NCBI GenBank assembly: GCA_026874595.1
Contig: CM049314.1
Span: forward strand, 24,935,729 to 24,999,728
Direction: 5' to 3'
From: Sipunculus nudus
Taxonomy: Eukaryota > Annelida > Sipuncula > Golfingiida > Sipunculidae
DNA length: 64,000 bases
The notes beneath the pieces are model-generated. The model was not told where the DNA came from. It worked only from the letters and a program-made list of their open reading frames with translations, and did no database searches. Below, one piece after another: positions 48,800-60,545 of the stretch (its first letter is position 1; each line of letters starts with the position of its first letter). Position numbers and translations under genes: made by a program.

Positions 48800-49495
48800 C
48801 ACTGCAACTGCCATCCATCCTCTTGTATCGACAACCTATTGTTTTTGGTTAACATAGGTCAAAGGTCTAGCCGTCTAGGTCAAGGTTATAAAAAAAGTTC
48901 AAAATTTTATTTTTTATTCATAACTTCGTATATCATTATTCCATCTACAGAAACTATAGCTCATTTTGTTCCTCTAGGCTTTTTCCAGTCAAATGTTACC
49001 TCCAATGTGTCAGTGTGTCAGTATATCTGTCTGTTTTGCAGTTGTCCTCAATTTCGCCTGCTTGTTGGTTCTTGTGCCTTACATACACCATTCTAAAGGC
49101 CACAGATTTCCAGAAACCTCTTGGAAACTAGTACACGTATGTCTTACACTGTCTCAAAAGTGATTTTTCCATTTTCGGAAAATAGGCTCTAGGGGGCGCT
49201 GCACACGAAACACTACAAGATATCATGTTTTGATTATATCTCCAAAACTATAAACCTTAACTATATAAACTATAGCTAAATTTGTTTCTCTATGCTTTCC
49301 TCAAAATGTGCTTAAGTCAACTGTCATCTCGGATGTTTGAGTGTGTCAGTATGTCTGTCTGGTTCAGTTGTCCTCAATTTCGCCTTTTTGTTGGTTATTG
49401 TGTCTTACGTATACCATTCCATAGGCCACAGTTTTGCAGGAATCCTTTGGAAACTGGTACATCTTATGTCTTCCACTTATATCTCGAAATCGCCG
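48800..49495. repeat. Two diverged tandem units, about 316 bp
   Basis: CTATAGCTCATTTTGTTCCT at about 48954 and CTATAGCTAAATTTGTTTCT at about 49270 begin parallel stretches sharing GTGTGTCAGTATNTCTGTCT, AGTTGTCCTCAATTTCGCCT, TTGTTGGTTNTTGTG and ACCATTC. A CTAGGGGGCG word ends both. Diverged pieces of the same repeat recur at 52800-53360. The frames crossing it are not coding. Confidence 0.75.
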
Positions 49496-52400
49496 CTAGG
49501 GGGCGAAACACTTCAAGATATCATTTTTAGCGAACCTGTGAGCTTATGCGATGGCGCGGCGTCGTCCGTCCGCAGTCCCCTGTCCGCCGTCCTTGGCTGC
49601 CCGTCCGCCGTCCATGGTAGTAAGTCAGAAAACGTCGGAGCTAGCAGCTCAAAATTACATGTAAGAATTAGTCACATGTGAGACTTGGTGCCCTAGAACT
49701 TATTATTAGGTATGTTAACATGATTTCTGTTCAATGACTTTTAGCCGAGTTATGGGAAGCTGATTATAATCAAATGTTATAGCAGCCCATATCTGCTCAG
49801 TGGCTACAAAGATTTTCTTCTCAAAAACCACTAGGTCAAATCCTTTAATCGCACACATGAATGATCCTTAGATGTTGATGTCAAATTTGTTCAAATGGTT
49901 TTAATTGAGGGATTTTCATAGATTTTATACAGGAAAAGTTAAACAGATATAAAAATTTTCTTCTCCGAAACTGTCCAGCCAAATTGTTCAATATTACCAG
50001 AAATGATTCCTAGAACAATCTTTCGCAAATTTATTTGAATGACTCCAGTTCGGTGATTTTTGGCCGAGTTACAGGAGGTTTAACTTAGTCATCTGTGCAG
50101 AAAAAAGCACACTAAACTAAATCTCAAAAAAGCTGGAGCTGTCATCATCAAGTTTTATGCCAAGTTTTGTCACATGAGTTACATCTGAATTGCCATCAGA
50201 TTTGGCAGCATGGCAAGTGTCAACATGACAAGTCAAGAGGTTAATCAGTGCACCCAGGTGCAGTCCAGACATCACCATGGCAACTGACACATCGTCTGGA
50301 CGTCTAAACCCTGCCAACTGTGTCAGATTTTACAATAGGTCAAGTTACGCTCTGTATCTATAAATAACTTTGGCAGACTGCCAACCATTTCAGATTTTCC
50401 AACAGGTAAAGTTTCAGTCTGTAAGGGCCAATGGTAAGTTTTAGTCTGTAAAAGCCAGTGGTCCGGTTACATGTGGCACATTAGGTACCCTTGACCAGGT
50501 GGAAAGCTGATCGAGCCTTCATTGCCAGGATGCTTGAATAAAGGTGACTCAATACCAAGGCTAAAAGAGGAACTTGTTAGCTCCCTGGGAATATAATAGG
50601 TAGATGTATAGTCATTACAGTACAGTTACATACAATTGTGTTGATATGCTTACATTATGAGATGGTTCTGTAATCGGATTTAGCACCCAGTAAGCATTCG
50701 ATATTCGTTTGACAAGCGGAAGCCCTATAATGATTACCATGTTGGTCCATCTGTTAGTCCGTCATTTGATCAGTTTGTCAGTTATGCTTATTTTCATGCA
50801 TGTTGTCTCAATAGCAGCACAATGGATCTTTCTCAGAATCACAGGGATGATTCAAGATTGGTACCTATGAGGACTCCATCCCTTAAAAGTTTCAGACCCG
50901 CCAAAAATTCAATGATTTTCTTTCTCTTGTAATATCGCAGAGAGAATACAACAGACTTTTTTTTTAAATTCACAGGGATGATTGGTAGCTTTTAGGGTTC
51001 CGTTCCTATCAAATATCAGACCCACCAAAAGTTCAATATGGCCACAATAAGTGATTTTCTTTCACATGTGACATTCCAAAGAGAATGCCCCCCCCCTTCC
51101 CCGCCCGGTACTGTCTGAGGCCAGTTGACAAGGCATTTATGAGCCAAATGTCTGATTTTTGCATACATTGTCTTTAAAAATATACGGAGACCATCTGTTC
51201 CTTTAAAATTCAAAGTTATAGTTATTGTAAGCCTTGCAGTCAGTACATAAGATGAACTGAAAGTACATCTGCTTGATGTACACCACCTATGGATGCAGCA
51301 AGTGGCCAGGATGAAACTGAAAAAGTGTGAAATTTGAAAACAGTTGATTAAAACCTGTAGCCTTTATTGAAGGTTAAAGACCACGGGTTGTTTTTTTAGG
51401 CAAAAAAAGTTTAGGTTCTCAAACACCTTTTAGCAAACCTGTGAGCTTATGCGATTGCGCAGCGTCGTCCGCCCGCCGTCCAGCGTCCGCCGTCCACGGT
51501 TGTGAGTAGGTTAACCCATGCTATTTCAGAAACCGTCAAAGTTAGCAGGTCCTAATTGCATGTAAGAATCAGTCACATTTCAGACTTTTTCGGATAAAGC
51601 TAATTATTTTAAATTCTGCATCAACTTAGATTTTATAGGGAAAAAGCTTAAAAAATTTTTAAAATCTTCTTCTCCGAAACCGTCCAGCCAAATTGTCCAA
51701 TATTGCACAGAAATAATTAAAAAAATAATCTTTTTCAAGTTTTTTTCGAATGGTTCCATTTCGGCGATTTTTGGCCGAGTTATAGGAATTTAAACTTGGT
51801 CATTTGTCCAAAAATAAGCATACTAAAATCAAAATTTCAGAAACGGCTGATGCTATCATCACCAAATGTTATGCCAATATTTGTCACATCAGTCATATCT
51901 GAAATTGAGGTATTGGTGGCACCACCTACATTGATATGTTTTTTTACAAGCAAAAATGTAAGTTTAGACTCTTTTAGCTTATACACTGTTTTATGCTGAA
52001 ACTGTTAAGCTGATTCGTTTAAACTTTATAAGAATTATTCTGTGGTGGGGTTCTGCCAGTTTAACAAGAATAGTTTGGGTAAATGTACTTTTAAAAAAGC
52101 AGTGTAGCCAATTGAAAAAGGTTTTCAGTGTTTGAAAACAGATTTGACAACATGCTAAGTTTCAACAATCCAAGTCAAGAGGTTACTCAATTCAACCGGG
52201 TAAAGTCTAGACATCACCCAAGCAACTGACCTTGCTCTGTCTGGCGTCTAGACGCAGAATGCCCTGATTAGAACTAGTGGACATATCTTTTATCTTTCAA
52301 CTGAAAAAAAAACTTGCTTTGCATTTTTAGCGAATCTGTGAGCTTATGCGATGGCGTGGCGTCGTACGTCGTGCATCATAGCTATCTCAAAAAGGGCAGG

Positions 52401-52780
52401 AGCTAGCAACGCCAAATTCTTTGAAAAAAATTAGTCATCTAAAAAATTCTATTGGATTTTGCTTATTTCATGACTAACTGCATTTTATTAGATTTTATAG
52501 GGAAAAAGCTAAAAATTTTAAAATGTTCTTCCCCGAAACCATGCTACCAAATTGTCTGTTCATCTGTCCAAATATTCCTCCCTGGCAAAAAGAACATATC
52601 TGAAATATCCTGACTGATACATCCTAGTTTTAAAATGTCCTAGTCTGAAACGTGCATGTCCGAAACGTCCATTTTGCTGAAATCATAATGACTAAGGTAG
52701 ATACGCAGGATATAAGAGGATCAATATTAAATTTTAAAATTAAACCTCCATTCATACTCCCTAACTTTGCACAGGTTTGC
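49496..52780. repeat. Dispersed repeat family, three copies
   Basis: The phrase GTGAGCTTATGCGATGGCG or close occurs at about 49538, 51441 and 52338, each time preceded by TTTAGCGAA or TTTAGCAAA. The first two are followed by CGTCCGCCGTCC-type simple sequence, and all three by GGAGCTAGCA-like and TTAGTCA blocks. Later blocks also repeat: CCGAAACNGTCCAGCCAAAT and CGGNGATTTTTGGCCGAGTT at about 49968-50070 and 51675-51785. A separate diverged pair sharing CACAGGGATGATT lies at 50838 and 50970. Confidence 0.75.
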
Positions 52781-53600
52781 ATTAGGCCTGTAGGCCTTGT
52801 TTGACCATATATCCAAAACTATTAACCTTAGCTACATTAACTTTACATAAACTCAATATGTTCCTCTATTTTAAAGTTTATGATCTAGTCAATTTTAATC
52901 TCGTAGGTGTAAAAAATGTAGGTCATTTTACTCGCCATTCATTGGTCCTTAAGGACTTCGCTTCTTCTGATGTGTATTTGTCTAAATCTGCTGTTACCAT
53001 GGTTATCATTTTATGGTATTTCCAAAATATATGGTCTCATTTATCTAACATCATGTTTAAAGCTAGAGAGTTCTTCAGGCACCATTGGATCACTTTTACT
53101 GGATTTTATACCAAATCTCGGGAAATCTCGTAGCGTTTCTCGTCTAATTTTTCATTTAAATTTTTGTTTGCTCTACAGGCAACAGACCCAAACATTTGCT
53201 CTGAAAGTTATACAGTTCATAGAAAAACGAAACGTATGCAAGTCTTTTATTTTTAGTGGAGATAGGTCAAAGATCAAGGCCAAAGCACCTAAAAAAAATA
53301 TTTTGCTCATAATGTCGTCAAAAATTGTCCTATACATATAAATTATAGCTCATTTTATTAGTCTTTGCATTTCCCATTCTGTCTGTCTTATTTCAATTTT
53401 GAAATAGTTTTAGGTTTGACCAGTTTTTTTTTGCAGGAGAAGTTTTCAAATGATAGATGTAATAATGCTTAAGCTATAATTTTGTAGTTTCCACATCGAA
53501 CACAGCGCAGAAGTATCAGCTCAAAAATATCAGGATTCAGCGTAGTTGTAGCCAGTGTCGTCAATTTATCTTCCAGGGAGGGGGGGACTGGCAGACACAC
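52781..53600. repeat. Diverged copies of the 316-bp repeat
   Basis: ATATCCAAAACTATTAACCT (52809) and AATTATAGCTCATTTTATTA (53340) match blocks of 48950-49275. The intervening 100-120 codon frames lack family features and lie in this repeat, so I do not call them genes. Confidence 0.5.
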
Positions 53601-53622
53601 AGACACACCCATACCCATATAT

Positions 53623-53625
<3 letters not shown>

Positions 53626-53669
<44 letters not shown>
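53626..53669. repeat. (TA)n microsatellite
   Basis: Pure TA run. Confidence 0.95.
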
Positions 53670-53671
<2 letters not shown>

Positions 53672-55080
53672 CTGAAAGGGTTTGGTTGTCATTCCAGAGT
53701 CAAAGTGCTTGATTACATAAAAGTAGAGCTGAAAGAGAGCTGGCACCTGATGAGTGCCACAGATCGAGCACGAAACCTGCGGGTAGTGAAGGTTATGCAT
53801 TAAGTTATTTATAAAATTATCTATGTATAAATATATATATATATATGTCTGTATATACTTAATCACCTATCATATATATTACAAATTAGTATAGGCTCTA
53901 GAAAATAAGGTATTATGTAACCATTATAAGTTATTTCTTAACCAGGTTAAGATATAATATATCATAGTAAATTCATAAGTGGAACCAAAAGCTTTATACA
54001 TCTATTTATTAAAATATTTCATTTGCAATATATACATATTATTTTCTGTATAGTTTTTTTTTTTTTTTTGGGGGGGGGGGGGGAGTGATTTCATTGACAA
54101 TTCCCGCTTGCTAAAAGTTTGGTTTTTTTTGGGGGGGGGATATATCCCCATCCCCCCATATTTACGCCCCCAGCTTCAGCCCCCTCACCTTGATCCAAAG
54201 CGAGAATTTAGATGAGCCACAAGAGAAGCAGTTTCCAAATTGGAACAATTTGATGGGACGAGGGGACACGACCTCCACCCCCACTTTTTATATAACATAA
54301 TATGCCCCCCCCCCCCCCCCACGTTTTACAAATCAGATGAACGAAGTGTGTCATTAAATATAGGCTCCAACTGCAATTAGTAAAATTTAAAAGTTGTCAA
54401 CAAAAATGTGACACAATGTCGCAATTTCCTTAATTATCAATAAAATGCAATATTTCAGAAATTAATAAAATAGGGAAATGACTTTATAATATGATATGAT
54501 CCCTAAGTTGCCACGACACTGTGGAACTAAGCCAATAAACGGGCAAATGAAAAAAATCATGCAGGTTTTATTGATGAGAATCTTTAGAAGAAAGTTTTTA
54601 TTTTTTTTTTTCTGGTTTCTTAATCAATATTGTTCTCTCTTATTCAATTCTCAAATCGCTTCAATATTTCTTAAAATTTGTCAACATTTTTAAAAATTCA
54701 AATACCGCATTAGGAGGAAACCCATCCAAGGCCCTACCTAGTCCATCCCCAACCCACAAAACTGGATTCTGGATCTACCGCTGATAACATGATTATTATA
54801 ATTGAAAAGATGGGGTGGTAGTATGGGATTCCCCCTCCCACATCCCACATTCCGAAAGGAAAATATATAAACCCGGTAGTGTATGATTTCTGGACGAATC
54901 GTACATTTTTGTTCTAATGCTAAGAGTTGATGCACATAATTTATAATGACAAATGGTCAAGCGCACACCTCCGAGAAAGATCCCAAGTGGAAACTGGAAT
55001 CTCTGCCCTGAAGAAAAGTTTCATTGTTGGGTCAGCTGGGGCATTTCCGTGACTGTGGAGAGCGAAGGTTGGTTTCTGAG
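53670..55080. other. Intergenic, G and C runs, no gene
   Basis: A T run followed by a 14-base G run at about 54057-54083 and a C run at about 54305-54320. CTGGATTCTGGATCTACCGC at 54762 looks like a degraded end of the 20480-type MITE. Confidence 0.4.
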
Positions 55081-55560
55081 TAAATTTGTCTTTGATGAAG
55101 GTTGATTAAAATATTTTGCGAGGGTGTCCCTCGTGAAAGTGTGGGCGGAATCCGTGAGAGCCCAAAGTCCTAAATGGCCGCCACCCGCCATTTTGAAATA
55201 ATTTTTTTCAATGTTTTGGCCAACAGTACTGTTCAGTATATGGATAATAGTTTCAAATTTGTGATTTGACCTATTTTACCTTACAATCTGAGATAGCTGC
55301 CGACTTAAGCTAAGAAATTCTTTTCTCTCAAACTTGCCATATGACATCCATAATAAGGTTTAGTGGTTCATTAATCCATGGATTTTGTTTCTCTGAATAT
55401 TAATTTGAAAATATGGTGAGGGTGTCTCCCCCATAGGTGTGAGTTGAACCCGAAAAAGCCCGAAATCCAAGATGGCCGCTTTAATACATTTGAAAAATAC
55501 GGTTTCAATGGTTTTCCTTGCAGTACTCTTCAGTTTAAAGATATTTGGGTTTGTAGGATC
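55081..55560. repeat. Two diverged tandem units, about 300 bp
   Basis: GAGGGTGTCCCTCGTGAAAG (about 55119) and GAGGGTGTCTCCCCCATAGG (about 55419) start parallel stretches sharing a GTGNG, CCGNNANAGCCC and AANATGGCCGC order, followed by TTTCAATGNTTT and a CAGTACT-CTTCAGT block. Confidence 0.65.
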
Positions 55561-55624
55561 GAGAATTTTAATGTCAAGGAATTTAATGTCAAATTTAATG
55601 CCAAGTTAGTAATTTTCCCGATTT

Positions 55625-55925
55625 TAAACCTACACTCTAAGAACGAAAGGTGCTTCAAAGAACTCAATAGGGTTCTTTAAGTTGTCACAAATATGGAACC
55701 CTATTTGGCTATTTAAAGAACCGTAGGTAGGGTTCATTCAAAGAACCCTATGATAGGTTTCTTTAAAACAACCTTAGGTTTCTTTTATTGAACTCTATCA
55801 TAGGGTTCTTTAAAACACCCCAACGGTTCTTAAATAGAACCCTTTGATAGGGTTCTTTAAAACCCTTTCAGGGTTTTTTAATAGAACCTTATAATAGGGT
55901 TCTTTAAAAAACCTACAGTTCTGAA
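55625..55925. mobile_element. Cluster of AAGAACCC/GGGTTCTT inverted words
   Basis: About ten alternating copies of GGGTTCTTTAAA and GAACCCTATNATAGG-type words form overlapping small palindromes; the cluster begins ACACTCTAAGAACGAAAGG. The same vocabulary appears at 26875-27010. Likely debris of a non-autonomous DNA transposon that expanded internally. No coding capacity. Confidence 0.65.
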
Positions 55926-56323
55926 TAATTTTCTCAGATTATGGCATATCTGTATTCATCAGGTGGAACGCATATGCTCATCCGGTGTGGGGGGGGGGGG
56001 GGTTCGTTCGACCCCATCGAACCCCCCCCCCCCCCCCGCCCAGCCTACGGGCCTGTAGGTCCTGTGTATTTTCCATGCTCTGTATACAAGTGCACTGAAC
56101 ACTTAAATGATATAATAAAACATCTGTGTTACAAATAATTCATACTGATTGTGTATCGTCAAAAACATAGACTGCGCATTTTTTTTATTGCAATGCATCC
56201 CGAGATTTTTCCAACTTTAAAGCTCATTTAAGTGTTCTAACTCATGTAAATGATATACAGCATTTCTTTCCAGATAGAGTAAAAAAATATTTAGTGGGGA
56301 AAATAATACATTCATAAGCTTAC
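55926..56323. other. Intergenic, paired G and C runs
   Basis: A G run at about 55987-56002 and a C run at about 56023-56037 lie about 20 bases apart and could pair as a hairpin. No gene seen. Confidence 0.5.
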
Positions 56324-56405
56324 CCTATAGTCTTCACTGTCTGTTTGTGACGTTATACTAGCTTTCAGTCTGTTCATTACTTCAGCTGAACCTTCATCTG
56401 TCTCC
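56324..56405 (-). other. Candidate first exon with donor
   Basis: The minus strand has an ATG at 56375-56377 followed by an 18-codon frame reading MNRLKASITSQTDSEDYR, then GTAAGC at 56323, a donor in phase 0. The frame also extends upstream as TDEGSAEV before the ATG. Composition looks protein-like and CpG-bearing DNA lies upstream near 56450-56510. No downstream exon was found to the left, so this stays a hypothesis. Confidence 0.25.
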
Positions 56406-58314
56406 ACTGGTCAGCACTTGTCAGCACACTGATCTAAATACCCTGCAGACAGGCGCGAACGCGTATCAATTTACGATTAAGCAATGCCAGTGAAAGTCGT
56501 CGCCTCGTTCGTACATGAATTTTGTTGTCCCATTTAGAATATCGGACAAACGAAATTTCAGAGAAAGAGCGTTCTACTATATTAAAATATATTTAAAATT
56601 ACTTTAGGCACCGTGACATTTTAGACAATAACATCATAATACCTTATTTACCTTTAGCCGCATCATGATAATAACAAGTAATAGTATTACATTTTGTGTG
56701 AACAAAGATAGTCGTGTCCCTTGAAAATAAAGATAAAGGTAGAGGTAGTGGGGGTTTACAGTCTGATATCACCGACGATGTAAGTCTCACCCGATTTATT
56801 CTACACTTTGCCTTTTTGGTCTTTCGGGCCTTACTGTCGCACTAACCATTTTTGAATATTCAATTATGAAAATTGTGAGAATAATAAGAGTCAATGCTTA
56901 TATAAACAATGGTTGAAACAGACTGGCGATGAACTCTTAATTCCGACATGCTGCTTGGAACATCCGGGTTTAGTCAGTGTGCAATACAGCCATGTTTGGT
57001 TTGGTATTTTTGCGAGGTCAGGGTTTGAAAATAACACGGAAATACGAGAGGAATGTTCTCCGTGTATAGTATCAAGGTGGGAATCTATGTGCGATAAAAG
57101 ACTGGTTGCCATTAGTCCCGTATATTCCAAATAGATGACAGAGGAGTGCTCGGAGAGGGGGAGGGGTGACTCCGCCCTCATTAAGAAATTATCGTAGGAT
57201 CTTTGAGTACGACAGAGCATCCTCTTCAAAGAATTTTAGTGTCCAATCCATTTGTCTTTCGCCAATGTAATTTGTGATAACTTAGCCGGGAGAAAGCTTT
57301 CACGTTAATTAACTCAGGCCAACGGCAACTGTCGACCAGGCATACTTGTAGAACAGCTTAGGACAGGACACGCTTGCAATCAAACTTTTTCCGTCCCCAT
57401 AGAATAAGACATACATATATGCAAGGCCGAACGATAAGTCACTTGAAAGTCAATTTTAGGAAGCCATACAGAGCATCGTCAGGAGAGTCCTTTTAATTTT
57501 AAAGGTTGAAACATTGGCGTTTGTTATCCGGTCTGTATATATAACTTATGTATATTTTGAATTAATATATATCGGGTGATTCAGAAAAAAGGTAGTCTCA
57601 AATTTTTTGGGTTAATAATTTCACAAATACAATAGGTTGTTGATACTTGGTGTGTAGAACGATGTATATAATTTGAACGTCTTTAAAATTTCATTGCGCC
57701 AGGAGTTCAACTTTCTGATTTACAACAAGAATAAATAAGCATAGTGAAAATTGTTATATCCAGTGCTGGGTACTGCATGATATCCCCTGTGGTCTGTGTC
57801 AAGAGACATCCAGGTCAAGCAAGGGCCGACGGGGATAACATTGGAGAAACAAGGGGGAATAGGCGGAGATCAGTGACTGTCGTACAAGAAGTCTCATTTG
57901 CTGTAACATAATACTGACCCCCAGGCGCAAAATCATTAGTTACCCATAATCAAAGCATGATCGTATCACGTGCCGACCACTCGGAACTGTGAGTGCGAAT
58001 AATGCCACCTTATTGATTAATTTAGAGTCACCTTTTAGCCTTGGTATTTCATTCCGTGATGGACATTGTCTAAAAGTTATTAGGTCCTCGGGCAACCACT
58101 GTGATAGGTGGGTGAGCGTGGGCAAGTCACTGGAATAGGCCCATGAATTAGCCGCAACTGAACGAGCGAGTTTGCTGCTATGCATCAGGATCTATATATT
58201 TTTTCATATATTTTTTCAGTCATTCAGTTGGAAACCCCAAGTTGGGACATGTCATTCTTGAAGTGAAATAAGATATCACTTTTTGCTAATGACGATTTTG
58301 GGTTTCAAACAACT
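56406..58314. other. Intergenic, no supported gene
   Basis: Frames on both strands at 56891-57229 and one at 57940-58185 lack features. ATCGGGTGATTCAGAAAAAA at 57571 resembles a mariner-type end without a partner. Confidence 0.35.
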
Positions 58315-58690
58315 GACATATGGCATTAAGTAATGACAAATAGCGTCAAACAGCTGATAACTTGAGTCAAACAACTGACATATGGCGTCAAATACCTTAC
58401 ATCTGGCGTCAAACTACTGATCTCTGGCGTCAAACAACTGAGATGTGGCGTCCAACATCTAAAATATGGCGTCAAACATCAGACATATGGCGTCGAACAG
58501 CTGACATCCGCTGACAACAACTAAAATATGGCGTAAAAACTGACATATGGTATCAAACAACTGACATAAGCTGTCAAACAATTGACATAAAACGTTAAAA
58601 TATCTATATCTGGAGTAAAACAACTGACATATGGCGTAAAACAATTGACATCAAGCGTGAAACAAATTACATCCAGCTTCATACAACTAT
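58315..58690. repeat. Degenerate 21-bp tandem repeat
   Basis: Variants of TCAAACAACTGACATATGGC plus G recur with a 21-base step and small indels, for example from 58362 through 58500 and again 58550-58640; about 16-18 units in all. Because 21 is a multiple of three, minus-strand frames crossing it show a seven-residue periodicity, which is a by-product rather than evidence of coding. Confidence 0.85.
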
Positions 58691-58733
58691 CATCCGGGGA
58701 GAGGGGGGGTGATACCGGTTTAATCGATACCGT

Positions 58734-58773
<40 letters not shown>

Positions 58774-59835
58774 ATGATCTGATCTTAATGTTTCTAAAAA
58801 TGGATGGAAACGGATTCGATTATAAACAGTAATTAAATCAATAATCATTGGTGTTGAATACATGTATCTTTAACTCTAATTTCATAGTTATCTCATGACA
58901 ACATCAGAAATAGTTTTTCTTGGATAGATATCCTTCGATCTAGAACATGCTGCAAATGGAGAAACACTCATGAAACCGCATGTTCCCACAACTCTCTTTT
59001 CTTTTTGATTATAACACAAAACATATTTATAAAAGTCATTTTTCCCATCAGATGTTAAGTGTCTTCAGTTTGAGAAAAACAAATATAAGGGCGTGTGCGA
59101 ACTCAACAATACCTCCGTGTTTTCAAAACCGTTTATCTCTTGTCATAAGGCATGGCCAATGTACAAGCTTACGATTGGAATTTCATGTTATTTTATCACT
59201 TCGACTTCTCCAGACTTAAGTGCTCCTCACATGGCTAGATCATCTTTTTCTAGAGCATGTACTTTGAGGATGTGAAGTGGAATCAATATTTAGTAATTTA
59301 GCATCGGGATTTTTAAGCCATGGGGATCATTGTTGCCATCCGGTTTAATCTGCTGGCAATATAACACAATGATGGCATAATGTTTTAGGTTTACCATCAA
59401 TGATGATTGATAAATATGGATTACGTTCAGTATTAAAACTGAATTATAGATTCCTTCATACTATCAATAAAATATATATATCCATTTATTTTATTTTGCA
59501 TTGACACCTTCTTGTATAAGCTGGATGGTTATGCCCCGCCCTACATAAACTTTACCAAACCCTGTAGGCCCTAACCCTCAAAATGAGAATCAGCATTCTA
59601 AAATACCTCTATCTCGGTACAAAAATAATCATAATCAGCCAATACGTTCCTGAGATGTGATCCTAAATTGGTTCTGCAGGCCTCATTTTGAAAAAGGACC
59701 CGTAAAAGAGGAAGGGTGGCCCGAAAAATTTGAAACATTTTCCATTATTAATACTCCTTTTAGTGTCAAATCTGCATAAGAATCAATATCGGCACAAAAA
59801 TCCTACGTAACGTTGTTTTTGTACATATCATCCTG
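58691..59835. other. (AC)n run then featureless DNA
   Basis: CGCGCGCACAC followed by (AC)n at about 58732-58770. No gene signal in the rest. Confidence 0.45.
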
Positions 59836-60087
59836 CACTAAGAAGTTGCCGATCTGGTGGCCCGCTCGTCTACGGACCTTCTTTGCAGTGAGCTGCTGTC
59901 TGCCGGGGACTTCCTCAACCGTGATGCTGCAGCCCCGCCGCCAGAGGAGCTGAATGATGACTGGGAGGAAGACCTGGTAGCCGATTTCCTGCATTAGCAG
60001 AGACCAGAGGAAGAAGCCAATTGTGTTCCGGACTCCGACGATGAGGAGGGTGCCCCTGTACCACCTTAGCTACAGATCAAGTCGGTA
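59836..60087 (+). pseudogene. Unidentified acidic ORF remnant
   Basis: A plus-strand frame from about 59845 reads VADLVARSSTDLLCSELL then AGDFLN, AAAPPPEELNDDWEEDL and VADFLH to a TAG at 59993, and continues as PEEEANCVPDSDDEEGAPVP to another TAG at about 60067. GC content is higher than its surroundings. The acidic, proline-bearing composition followed by a VKWAEQLC-like motif in the adjacent repeat recalls the C-terminal tail of pogo/Tigger-type transposases, but I cannot confirm this. The minus frame at 59803-59994 is likely its shadow. Confidence 0.35.
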
Positions 60088-60545
60088 CGGAAGCTGTCAA
60101 GTGGGCTGAGCAGCTCTGTCGGAAGCTGTCAAGTGGGCTGAGCAGCTCTGTCGGAAGCTGTCAAGTGGGCTGAGCAGCTCTGTCGGAAGCTGTCAAGTGG
60201 GCTGAGCAGCTCTGTCGGAAGCTGTCAAGTGGGCTGAGCAGCTCTGCCGGAAGCTGTCAAGTGGGCTGAGCAGCTCTGCCGGAAGCTATCAAGTGGGCTG
60301 AGCAGCTCTGTCGGAAGCTGTCAAGTGGGCTTAGCACCTCTGCCGGAAAACTGTCAAGTGGGCTGAGCAGCTCTGTCAGAAGCTGTCAAGTGGGCTGAGC
60401 AGCTCTGTCGGAAGCTGTCATGTGGGCTGAGCAGCTTTGTCGGAAGCTGTCACGTGGGCTGAGCAGCTTTGTCGGAAGCTATCAAGTGGGCTGAGCAGCT
60501 CTGTTGGAAGCTGTCACATGGGGCTGAGCAGCTCATGTTGTTCTT
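60088..60545. repeat. 32-bp minisatellite, about 14 units
   Basis: Unit CGGAAGCTGTCAAGTGGGCT plus GAGCAGCTCTGT, starting at 60088, 60120, 60152, 60184 and onward. Early units are identical; later ones carry substitutions and one- or two-base indels (for example near 60342). The first unit is continuous with the ORF remnant before it, and one frame reads AVKWAEQLCRK, so the array probably amplified the end of that ORF. The period is not a multiple of three, so it is not a protein repeat. Confidence 0.95.

Noticed and set aside
52801-53341. Overlapping 110- and 123-codon ORFs
   Set aside because: They sit in a dispersed repeat also found at 48.8-49.5 kb and lack protein-family features.
56891-57229. 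112-codon minus-strand ORF with a 73-codon plus-strand partner
   Set aside because: Neither frame shows a domain, signal peptide or splice boundary; mutual shadows in moderately GC-rich DNA.
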